Shown here: piece by piece, positions 34,600 to 42,326 of the stretch
Position numbering within the stretch: position 1 is the stretch's first letter
Layout of the letters: the number at the start of each line of letters is the position of its first letter
Assembly: GCA_021200535.1 (NCBI GenBank)
Contig: JAJQGL010000086.1
Span: 1-64,000 of the forward strand
Length of the DNA stretch: 64,000 nt
Reading direction: 5' to 3'
Source: Clostridiaceae bacterium
Lineage (GTDB): Bacteria; Bacillota; Clostridia; Lachnospirales; Lachnospiraceae
Made by a program: the position numbers and the translations under genes
Notes under the pieces: model-generated
What the model saw: only the letters and a program-made list of their open reading frames with translations
What the model was told of the DNA's origin: nothing
Databases searched by the model: none

Positions 34600-35439
34600 T
34601 TATGGATTTGGACTGATTTTCTTTTTTGCACGCTTTGGATATGCATTTGTCTGAAAACGGAAGGTACTGCTTGAACCGCCTTTCCAGCCCGAAAGCTGTG
34701 CATCGGTAATCAGGCAGAATGTCGCAGCAGTACGCCGCGGTGTCGTGTCAAGATGGTACCAGCCCCCTTCGACATAGACCAGATTCCACCAGTGATGATA
34801 ACCTTCATAAGAAGGATATCTTGTAATCTGGATATTCGGAATACCCGCCCTGGTCAAAAGCAGCCTTGTCATCGAATAAAAAGTATAGCAGTCTCCGGAA
34901 CGGTACCGGATCCCATTAACGGCAACCGTTCTCCAGTCTTTATGTGTTCCATTGTCCACATAGACACCGTGTCCCTTTACGTATTTATAGATTGCCCTTG
35001 CTTTTTTCTCGTCCGAAGCGCTTTTTTTCGTAATGGATTTCAGTACCGTATCCGCAATGGATTCTGCTGTTCCCGGAACATATACCTGAACCTTTGCCCA
35101 TGCCGTCCCTACATTTCCCGCTTTATCCTTTGCCGAAAAACGAATCTTATAAACTCCATCCTTTTTCCAGTTAATCCCACTGGTGTCAACCGTAAATGCA
35201 ACTTTCCCATCTCTTTCGTCCTCCGCGGAGACATATTTTTTAAAGTTATATGTCTTTTTGCGGTCAGAATAATAAACCCGGTATATGTCACTGCCATTGC
35301 AGCTGTTTTTTCCAACCCATCCGCTAAATTCCGGCGCTTTTTTATCTGCTGTCGCCCAGCGCAGGGATGTTTTTTTTGCAGATACATTGTAAGAATATAA
35401 TGCTTCTCCCGTATATAGCTTAATTTTCTGCAGCTTCAT
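34600..35439 (-). CDS. Transglutaminase-like domain, C-terminal part of a frameshifted secreted protein
   Basis: 279 residues as an open frame. A transglutaminase/cysteine-protease fold is complete: Cys in SGDCYTFYSM, His in GYHHWWNLVYV and Asp in YHLDTTP. A central Ig-like or cadherin-like part (DGVYKIRFSAKDKAGNVGTAW) precedes it. It has no signal peptide and no ribosome site. Reading back through 35440-35488 the same frame continues coherently (SARVSCTGDYTGKLSA) into the upstream gene once one A is added to the A7 tract at 35489-35495. So this is probably the second half of one secreted protein of about 494 residues. Confidence 0.8.
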   Translation of the reverse strand: MKLQKIKLYTGEALYSYNVSAKKTSLRWATADKKAPEFSGWVGKNSCNGSDIYRVYYSDRKKTYNFKKYVSAEDERDGKVAFTVDTSGINWKKDGVYKIRFSAKDKAGNVGTAWAKVQVYVPGTAESIADTVLKSITKKSASDEKKARAIYKYVKGHGVYVDNGTHKDWRTVAVNGIRYRSGDCYTFYSMTRLLLTRAGIPNIQITRYPSYEGYHHWWNLVYVEGGWYHLDTTPRRTAATFCLITDAQLSGWKGGSSSTFRFQTNAYPKRAKKKISPNP

Positions 35440-36083
35440 CGCAGAAAGCTTTCCTGTGTAATCGCCTGTACAGGAAACCCTTGCTGACTTTTTTTCGGCT
35501 TGATATTTTTTGCAGTCAGCGTCACGGTTTTTGTCTGATATTCCGTCTTTTTTACTGCAGAGCCTGAGCTGCTGTCTGCTGTTACGGAAACAGCCGCCTT
35601 TACCGTATAATAATATACAATCTTTTTTACAGTTCCCTTTGCGGCCCGATTCTGCACCACAGCAGAATAAATCATTTTGCCGGAGCTGTTCTTTGCCAGT
35701 TTCTGTCCGGAAAGCTGCACCTCATCCAGTGCAACCGGCAGGGAAGGCATTCTGCTGCTGTTTGTCACCTCCAGCGAAAAGCTGGCGGACTGATAGCCGG
35801 AACGCTTCACCTGAATCGTCACGGTTCCCGCTTTTTTCCCAGTGATTGTCCCACTCTGCGTCACGGAAGCAATCTTTGGATTACTGCTGACATATTTCAC
35901 TTTTTTTGTCTTTGCATGAACGGAAATCTGTTTTCCCACTGCAACATTCTGCGCGGAAATGGAAGCCTGTACCTTAAGCGCCCCAGCTTTCTGGCTCACT
36001 CCTGCCATGCTCAGGCTGTCATTTCCAAAAAGCAGCACTGCCGCGATCAATACAACAGACAGTTTTCTTCTTATTTTTTTCAT
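35436..36083 (-). CDS. Signal peptide plus Ig-like domain, N-terminal part of the same frameshifted protein
   Basis: 215 residues as an open frame. Signal peptide (MKKIRRKLSVVLIAAVLLFGN), then a bacterial Ig-like (BIG_2) domain with VKYVSSNPKIASVTQSGTI and GKKAGTVTIQV, then a linker domain. The last residues after KNIKPKK (QGFPVQAITQESFLR) do not resemble the domain and arise after the A7 tract at 35489-35495. Start at the ATG at 36083 with GAGG upstream. The complete product would be a secreted Ig-transglutaminase-like protein. It follows the small secreted protein gene by 19 bases. Confidence 0.78.
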   Translation of the reverse strand: MKKIRRKLSVVLIAAVLLFGNDSLSMAGVSQKAGALKVQASISAQNVAVGKQISVHAKTKKVKYVSSNPKIASVTQSGTITGKKAGTVTIQVKRSGYQSASFSLEVTNSSRMPSLPVALDEVQLSGQKLAKNSSGKMIYSAVVQNRAAKGTVKKIVYYYTVKAAVSVTADSSSGSAVKKTEYQTKTVTLTAKNIKPKKSQQGFPVQAITQESFLR

Positions 36084-36102
36084 TTTTCGCCTCATAATTT
36101 AA

Positions 36103-36594
36103 TTATTTTGTTGCTACATAACGAAGATTTGTAACCTTTCCATCCGTTATCTCAATCTGCAGCTTGCATTTTCCTTTTTTGTATGTATAGATGCCAAAGT
36201 TATCTTTGACCGTTCCATATTTCTTTTTCACGTCCTGTAATGTACTGCCGATCTTAATGCCCTCTTTTGTCTTGACATTAGACGTCAGAAATGTAATTCC
36301 GTTTACATACTCCGGCCCGTTATTGGAATTGGAATACGTATACAGAATAAAGTCCTTGTAGGTGTATGTCCTGTCCTTCCCATCATATGCACAGCTCTTT
36401 GTCACCTTCTTCTTTAAGGGAGTTCCTGCTTTTTTCAAAAATTTCTTTGCATTGGAGTGCATAGATATCGTTACTTTTTTGTTTGTGAACTGATATCCTG
36501 CAGACTTTGCCTGCGCCGCTGCTCCCATACCGGCAAATCCAATGATAAACGCCATACAGATTGCCATCCACTTTGTTACTGCTGTCTTTTTCAT
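36103..36594 (-). CDS. Small secreted protein with BamE/SmpA-like repeat pattern
   Basis: Not firmly assigned. 163 residues: signal peptide ending near AAAQAKS, then a basic domain in which KIGSTLQDVKKKYGTVKDNFG recalls the short alpha/beta unit found in secreted SmpA/BamE-like and related domains. Lys-rich, suggesting an interaction with acidic wall polymers. ATG at 36594 (MKKTAV) with GAGG 8 bases upstream; an ATG at 36600 is possible. Lies between the SGNH gene and the Ig/transglutaminase gene. An AT-rich spacer upstream (36595-36661) includes TATAAT on the minus strand and may hold an internal promoter. Confidence 0.68.
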   Translation of the reverse strand: MKKTAVTKWMAICMAFIIGFAGMGAAAQAKSAGYQFTNKKVTISMHSNAKKFLKKAGTPLKKKVTKSCAYDGKDRTYTYKDFILYTYSNSNNGPEYVNGITFLTSNVKTKEGIKIGSTLQDVKKKYGTVKDNFGIYTYKKGKCKLQIEITDGKVTNLRYVATK

Positions 36595-36661
36595 ACTCAT
36601 TTCCTCTCTTCCTTGTATACAATGCATACGCCATATACATTATATACATTTCATTTCTACT

Positions 36662-37875
36662 TTAATAGCTCCGGATCTCTCCGTATGTATCTATTTCCTC
36701 CTGCTGCTTTTCCTGCATGTCCAGGTAAAAAGTATATTTTTCATTATATACCTTTTTTAGCGCCTCGTCATCTCTGTGATCAGCCAAACCGTATTCCTCT
36801 GAGAGTACCCGGCCAAGATACTTTGAAAGCTTATCCGCTCCGGACAGATTCATATGCAGCCCGCCGTCATAGGTATCTGTCTCATAGTCGATGCCGGTTT
36901 CCTCAAGCAAATCATAGAAGTTGATATAAGTAAGCTGATATTTTTGGGCATACTCTTCAACCTGCCTGTTATCTGATTCATACCACTCCGGCGCCAGACT
37001 TGGCGCTTTCATTAAAATCAGCGTAATGTCATTGGCTTCACACAGCCTGCGCATCTTATCCAGATACTCCATCGGATATTCTCCAAACAGCTCCCCTTCC
37101 TTTGTCGTGGAATCTGCTGCGGAATCCTGCGCCTCATCTGCGTCTGCCCCATCAATCTCTCCCCATGGATCCTCCAGCGCCTCATCTGCCCCTTCGATCT
37201 CCTCCCATGGATCCTGAATCTCCTCTTCTTCCTCTGTATCCGTGCCAAACAGCCATTCTGTATCCGCCACATCAGATTCACTGACCGGCAGCACATCAAT
37301 CCGCATGTAATATCCGTTATGTGTCACCTTTCTGGCCTTATTATAATATGTCAGATCGTTTTGGTTCAGCTCCAGAATCCTTCCATGATAGCGCAGAATC
37401 GGAAAAATATAATCCAGCATATTTTCTCCGCTGCACATGGATGCCTGAATCGCCTGGTACTTTATCTTTGACCACTTCATCCCATCCAGTGTCATACGGT
37501 TATATTCCTCCCGCTGAGGCTCCCCATGCGTCAACGCCTGCACATTATAAATCACAACCTTTGGCGTCTCATACTGAAGCGCTTCTTCCAGAAGATAATA
37601 GGACTGCCATGTCAGCTGCTGCGCATTTCCCCTGATGTAGCTTGTAATGCCATACTGCTTCCACAGATACATCGGATCGATGTTTTCATAGACCTCACAG
37701 TCCCCGACCAGCAACACATCATGCTCCGTCGTCTCGTCATAGTATTCTGCCGTAAAATTCCCCTCCGGCACGTCATCCGCATATTTGGGTTCTACCAGCC
37801 TCTGCAGCCCGAAAAACAGCAAAAGCACAACCAGTACAGAAAGAAGTGCCGTTACTATTTTTTTGTCCTGTTCAT
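36662..37875 (-). CDS. SGNH/DltD-like extracytoplasmic protein (start disrupted by an A7 tract)
   Basis: Partner of the MBOAT protein encoded upstream. A good ATG at 37875 with GGAGGA 5 bases before it would encode MNRTKK, but the frame closes after six codons; adding one A to the A7 tract at 37858-37864 continues it as MNRTKKIVTALLSVLVV, a normal membrane-anchor start, giving about 404 residues. Uncorrected, the open frame extends upstream to 38026 inside the MBOAT gene. Motifs: a nucleophile elbow GDCEVYEN, where Cys or Ser is expected, and a C-terminal DGGLHMNLSGA with Asp and His. A very acidic insert (about residues 225-275) contains two copies of a DPW-EI-GADEA unit. Likely transfers or hydrolyses acyl groups on the wall side. 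Confidence 0.78.
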
Positions 37876-37889
37876 ATGTATCCTCCACG

Positions 37890-39491
37890 CTAAAACTGAT
37901 TGTAAATAAACTGTCTCGCATCATACCCAACGCCATAGCTTCCAAACAGAATAACGGCAAAAAACAGAAGCACAAACACACTATACCGCACAAGATACGG
38001 TTTTTCAGACAGCTTTTCCCGCACACTGCCGTCTCTTCCCAGCATACTCACCAAAAACATTGCAAGCACCCCTGCCGCCGCCACAAAATATTCTGCGCCC
38101 GAAAGCCCCAGGTCCGTCAGCTCCTGCCTGGTAACCGGATGAAGTCCCCATTGTGTAAACATATGTATAAACTGGCGAACCGATACCCGTACACTGCCAT
38201 AGGTATCAAACAGCCGAATGCAGCACATCAGCAAAAATGTGCGCAAAACCTGAAACATGCGATAGCCGAAGGCTGCCGCAAGCTTCGGAAACCTTTGGTG
38301 AAATCGCTGATAAAGCGGGGCAAGTTCTTCCGAGACAAGAATAATGACGCCATTGGTCAGCCCCCAGACAATAAAATGCCAGTCAGCCCCATGCCAGATT
38401 CCGGTTGCAAACCATGTCAGGATCGTGGCAATATAAACCGCAATCCTTCTGGCAACCGGCATTCCAAAACGTTTTTTGGACCAGGTAGACAACGCCTTAA
38501 CCGGCCTGCTCAGACTGCATGGATAAAATACGTAATCGCGAAACCAGGTTCCCATGGTAATATGCCATCTGCGCCAGTATTGTGCAATGTTTTTTGAAAA
38601 AAAAGGACGAATAAAGTTTTCCTCTACCCGAATGCCAAACACCTGCGCAATACCTATCGTAATATCGATGCCGCCGGTAAAGTCTGCATACAGCTGCACC
38701 GCATAAAACAGCATCCCGACAAAAACAAATGCCCCGGTATAATATTCCGGATCATCCATCAGGGCAGCGACCGCTATGTTCAGACGGTCCGCGACCACCA
38801 GCTTTTTAAAATAGCCCCACAAAATCCTCTCCAGACCGAAACGCACCTGCTTCCAGTCAAAGGCATGTTCCTGATATAACGTCTTTGACAGATCGGCATA
38901 ACGGCTGATCGGCCCCTGAATCAACTGCGGAAAAAAAGAAACAAACAGTGTAAAACGCAAAAAGTTCTTTTGCGGTTTGCATTTTCCCCAGTATACGTCC
39001 AGCAGATACCCAACCGCCTGAAACGTATAAAACGAAATTCCCAGCGGAAGAATCAGATCGGCGTATCCAAGGCTGTCCCTGCCAAATTTTTCAAAAACGA
39101 CATTGACATTTTCAATCACAAAATTTGTATATTTTAATACTGCCAGAATCCCAAGATTCAAAAAGAGGCATAAAAGCATATACCGCTTCTTCTTTGTATT
39201 AATTCCCTTTTTATAAAGCCTTTTTTCCTCTCTCGACGGTTTCGCAATTTCCCCTGCCTTCACCGCGGCATCATATGCCGCCAGCTTTTCATCCAGCGCC
39301 CCGACCGCCCTTCCGGCCAAATATACCGTCATCGAAGTGAACAGAATAAACACCGGATACCAGGTGCCTGCCGAAAAATAAAACAGAAAATTTGCCGCCA
39401 GCAAAAGAATCCACTGAAACCGTTTTGGAATCAGATAATACAGGATAAACACCATCAGAAGAAACAGGATAAACTCATATGATATAAACAT
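37890..39491 (-). CDS. MBOAT family acyltransferase (DltB/AlgI-like)
   Basis: Multi-span membrane O-acyltransferase that passes an activated group from the carrier protein to an extracellular acceptor. 533 residues, about 11 membrane segments. The active-site His367 is in TGIWHGADWHF; WRRWHITMGTWFRDYVFYP around His310 and QGPISRY are family signatures. ATG with GGGAGG upstream. It lies 18 bases after the carrier-protein gene and just before the SGNH gene, giving the order ligase-carrier-MBOAT-SGNH, a rearranged form of dltABCD. Confidence 0.93.
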   Translation of the reverse strand: MFISYEFILFLLMVFILYYLIPKRFQWILLLAANFLFYFSAGTWYPVFILFTSMTVYLAGRAVGALDEKLAAYDAAVKAGEIAKPSREEKRLYKKGINTKKKRYMLLCLFLNLGILAVLKYTNFVIENVNVVFEKFGRDSLGYADLILPLGISFYTFQAVGYLLDVYWGKCKPQKNFLRFTLFVSFFPQLIQGPISRYADLSKTLYQEHAFDWKQVRFGLERILWGYFKKLVVADRLNIAVAALMDDPEYYTGAFVFVGMLFYAVQLYADFTGGIDITIGIAQVFGIRVEENFIRPFFSKNIAQYWRRWHITMGTWFRDYVFYPCSLSRPVKALSTWSKKRFGMPVARRIAVYIATILTWFATGIWHGADWHFIVWGLTNGVIILVSEELAPLYQRFHQRFPKLAAAFGYRMFQVLRTFLLMCCIRLFDTYGSVRVSVRQFIHMFTQWGLHPVTRQELTDLGLSGAEYFVAAAGVLAMFLVSMLGRDGSVREKLSEKPYLVRYSVFVLLFFAVILFGSYGVGYDARQFIYNQF

Positions 39492-39509
39492 GATATCCCT
39501 CCCAAATGG

Positions 39510-39755
39510 TTATTCATCCAGCAGACGTGCAATCATCTGTGCAAGGCTGTCCACCGAATTAAAATTTTGTGCAATAAAGTCCCTTGCCGTAATTTCCACA
39601 TCAAATTCCTCCCCCAGTTCCGTTACCAGAGTAACCAGGTCAAAGGAATCCAAAACCTTATCGTCCACCATCTTTGTCTCTGCTGTAAAATCAATATCCT
39701 CATGAAGCTCCTGCAAAATTGCCAAAATTCCCTCTTTGATTTCTTCGATATCCAT
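39510..39755 (-). CDS. Acyl carrier protein (DltC-like)
   Basis: Carries the activated amino acid or acyl group on phosphopantetheine. 81 residues; the attachment Ser37 is in VLDSFDLVTLV (DSF instead of the commoner DSL/DSM). ATG at 39755 with GGAGG 5 bases upstream; an in-frame TTG at 39767 overlaps that ribosome site and is rejected. Sits between the adenylating ligase (32 bases) and the MBOAT gene (18 bases). Confidence 0.93.
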   Translation of the reverse strand: MDIEEIKEGILAILQELHEDIDFTAETKMVDDKVLDSFDLVTLVTELGEEFDVEITARDFIAQNFNSVDSLAQMIARLLDE

Positions 39756-39787
39756 ATTTTCCTCCAATTATAATACACCAGCTTATG

Positions 39788-41326
39788 TCATTTGTTCTGA
39801 CTCCGGCGTTTTTTTCTCTGTGATAAATAAATCTCCTGCATTTTAATCCGGTCTATTTTCCCATTCGGCAGCATCGCAAGGCTGTCCACCGAAAGGATTG
39901 CATTGGGCAGCATATACCGCGGGAGCCTTTCTTTTAGTGCGGCCGTAAGGCTCTTTTTATCGATATCTCCTACATAAAACAACACGATTTTACCGCTCTC
40001 CCGGATATAAATACAACAGCATGCCTTCACGCCGCCCAAGAGCGCAGCATCCGCCTCAATCTCACCTAACTCAATCCGGTGTCCCATATGCTTGATCTGA
40101 TGATCCTTTCTGGAAAGAAACACCAAATCGCCATCCGCATTATATTTTCCCAGATCTCCCGTGTGGTAAATGCGGTCTGAAAAATTAGGGTTTAACGGAT
40201 TTTGTGTAAAAACCTCCGCCGTTTTTTCGGGATTGTTGTAATATCCATGCGTCAGACACGTTCCGCGGATACAGATTTCCCCTTCTTTTCCAAACGGCAC
40301 TTCTTTTCCATTCTGATCCAGCAGTAAAATCCGGGTATTGCGAAACGGTTTCCCGATCGGAATCACTTCACCATCCGCGAACTGCCTCTCTGCAGGATAA
40401 AAGCAGCTCATCCCTGTCGCCTCTGTCGGACCGTACAAATTAAAAAACTTTGCTTCCGGCAGTGTCTGTTTCCAGAGATTAAACTGGCGGATTGGAAACA
40501 CCTCGCTTCCAAAAGCAACTGTATGTAAATATTCCGGCCTGACGATATCAAAAGTGCCAAAAGCAGAAATCATCGTCAGCGCGGATACTACCCAGCAGAT
40601 TGTATTGATCCGGTGCGCATTTAAAAATTCGACCAGCTTTACCGGCGTCATAAAGCGTTCCTTCGGAATCAGCCATGTCGTCGCCCCATATTTTAGCGTT
40701 GGATAAACCTCTTTCATACAGGCGTCCAGATACAGCGGCGTCTGGCTGCCAAAGACAGAGTCCTCACTCAGCCCAAGCACCTCTGACAGGCTTTCAATAT
40801 AATCAATAACTCCCCGGTGATGCCCTACAACACCTTTTGGCATTCCGGTAGAACCAGATGTAAACAAAATATAGATCGGATCCATATCCTGTGACTGCTC
40901 ACGGATTGCCCGAAGCCTCTGTGCGTCAGTTCCGCCCTCCAGGCAGGAGCGGTAAGATATCGCTTCTCCTGTGAACCCCAGCCGCTGCACCTGATCTTGT
41001 GTACTCTCATCATAAACCAGATAACGCGCCTGTGTATTTTTAAGAATCAATTCCATTCTCCTGCGCGGCATTTCTTCATCAATCGGGACATAAATACAAC
41101 CGGCGCCAATTACTCCAAAAAAAGCCGCCAGTGTATCCGGCGATTTTTTCATATATATGACAACCGGCTCCCGGTCTGCACCCAATCTGCACAAACCGGA
41201 AGCAACCTTTTGCATCCTGTCATAAAACTCACGGAAAGTAAGCTGCACCTCTTCATCCGCAAACGCCAGTTTCTCCGGTACTCTCTGAACCGTATCTTCC
41301 AGATACTCCAAAACATTTGTAATCAT
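39788..41326 (-). CDS. Amino-acid adenylating ligase (DltA-like)
   Basis: Activates an amino acid as AMP ester and loads the carrier protein. 512 residues, single ANL adenylation domain. Core motifs: A3 YILFTSGSTGMPKGV, A5 NLYGPTEATG, A7 YHTGDLGKYNADGDL, A8 RKDHQIKHMGHRIELGEIE and A10 Lys in LPNGKIDR. Best match in layout is DltA, so D-alanine is the default substrate, but an Asp/Glu racemase lies further down the same gene run. ATG with GAGG upstream. First gene of the run, with a promoter at 41363-41392. Confidence 0.88.
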   Translation of the reverse strand: MITNVLEYLEDTVQRVPEKLAFADEEVQLTFREFYDRMQKVASGLCRLGADREPVVIYMKKSPDTLAAFFGVIGAGCIYVPIDEEMPRRRMELILKNTQARYLVYDESTQDQVQRLGFTGEAISYRSCLEGGTDAQRLRAIREQSQDMDPIYILFTSGSTGMPKGVVGHHRGVIDYIESLSEVLGLSEDSVFGSQTPLYLDACMKEVYPTLKYGATTWLIPKERFMTPVKLVEFLNAHRINTICWVVSALTMISAFGTFDIVRPEYLHTVAFGSEVFPIRQFNLWKQTLPEAKFFNLYGPTEATGMSCFYPAERQFADGEVIPIGKPFRNTRILLLDQNGKEVPFGKEGEICIRGTCLTHGYYNNPEKTAEVFTQNPLNPNFSDRIYHTGDLGKYNADGDLVFLSRKDHQIKHMGHRIELGEIEADAALLGGVKACCCIYIRESGKIVLFYVGDIDKKSLTAALKERLPRYMLPNAILSVDSLAMLPNGKIDRIKMQEIYLSQRKKRRSQNK

Positions 41327-41362
41327 TTTTCCTCATTTCCCTGCTGCATTGAATTCGCAAGT

Positions 41363-41392
41363 AGTATAGCATATTTTACACATATTTTTCAA
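41363..41392 (-). promoter_or_regulatory. Promoter of the Dlt-like gene run
   Basis: Minus-strand TTGAAA (41387-41392) and TATACT (41363-41368) with an 18-base spacer. The -35 lies in the last codons of the HAD phosphatase gene. Confidence 0.6.
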
Positions 41393-42212
41393 TAGCATAC
41401 GCTACCCCATTCTCCTCATTTGTCTTTGTAATAAAATCCGCGCTCTCTTTTAATACCGGGTCTGCATTTCCCATAGCCACTCCCACACCGGCCTTACAGA
41501 TCATATCCAGATCGTTTCTGGCATCTCCGCATGCCATAATCTGCCCCCTGGCAATGCCAAGAAGCTCTCCCAGCTTAAGTAACGCCGTCCCCTTTGTTGC
41601 CGTCTCTGTATTGACCTCCATATTGTGTATCGCCCCAGTGACAATATTGGTTCCTCCCACCTCTGCCAGCCGTGCCGCAACCTCTTCTCCCAGCCGGCGG
41701 CTTCCGTCCGCCTCCAGATAAAAATTAATCGTGATCTTTTCAATGTCTCTCGTTTCCTGCTTCACATACGCAATCAGGTCAGGAAAATACTCTCTGCTTG
41801 ACAGAAGATACTTTGTCATGGCCGGGGCAAGCCCCATCTCCGGTATCATCTGATGCGCCGCCTCCGGCATATGTCCTCTCCCCTCAATAAAACAGTCCGG
41901 AACCACCGGATAATCCTTTAATATTTCAAGCACCTCTAACGTCTTTTCTCTGGTAAGCAAATCCTCATGAAGAACTTTTCTATCCTCTAGCCGGTATATT
42001 TTTGCTCCATTCGAAGTGATCGCATAACGGACTCCCGGTATCGACAAAAACTCCTCCGGCAATCCCTCGTACGGCCTGCCTGTCACCGGAAGCACCTCTG
42101 CCCCCTTTTCAATCGCCTGACGGATTGCTTTTTCATTTACCGCAGAAATGTTTTTTTCTTCATTAAATACTGTCCCATCTAAATCTAATCCAATTAATTT
42201 TACTTTTTGCAT
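41376..42212 (-). CDS. HAD superfamily (Cof-type, IIB) phosphatase
   Basis: Cytoplasmic phosphatase, probably acting on sugar phosphates or similar metabolites. 278 residues. Motif I GLDLDGTVFN with the nucleophile Asp, motif II TSNG, and motifs III/IV with GDARNDLDM and AMGNADPVLKESADFIT. The C2-type cap lies between. ATG with GAGAGG upstream. Substrate not predictable. Confidence 0.92.
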   Translation of the reverse strand: MQKVKLIGLDLDGTVFNEEKNISAVNEKAIRQAIEKGAEVLPVTGRPYEGLPEEFLSIPGVRYAITSNGAKIYRLEDRKVLHEDLLTREKTLEVLEILKDYPVVPDCFIEGRGHMPEAAHQMIPEMGLAPAMTKYLLSSREYFPDLIAYVKQETRDIEKITINFYLEADGSRRLGEEVAARLAEVGGTNIVTGAIHNMEVNTETATKGTALLKLGELLGIARGQIMACGDARNDLDMICKAGVGVAMGNADPVLKESADFITKTNEENGVAYAIEKYV

Positions 42213-42326
42213 CGCTACCTCTCATCTAATATAACCATGAAATCCATCTGTATACAGGCAAACAGTATTATTGTAAATGACTTGCTCTGTTTCTGCAAGT
42301 CCTGCGGGAGTATTTCTGCAGCTGTC

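Noticed and set aside
35436-35495. Programmed -1 ribosomal frameshifting at the A7 tract
   Set aside because: The heptamer does not fit the usual X-XXY-YYZ phase, and no upstream ribosome-like site or downstream pseudoknot is clear. A missing base or phase variation is simpler.
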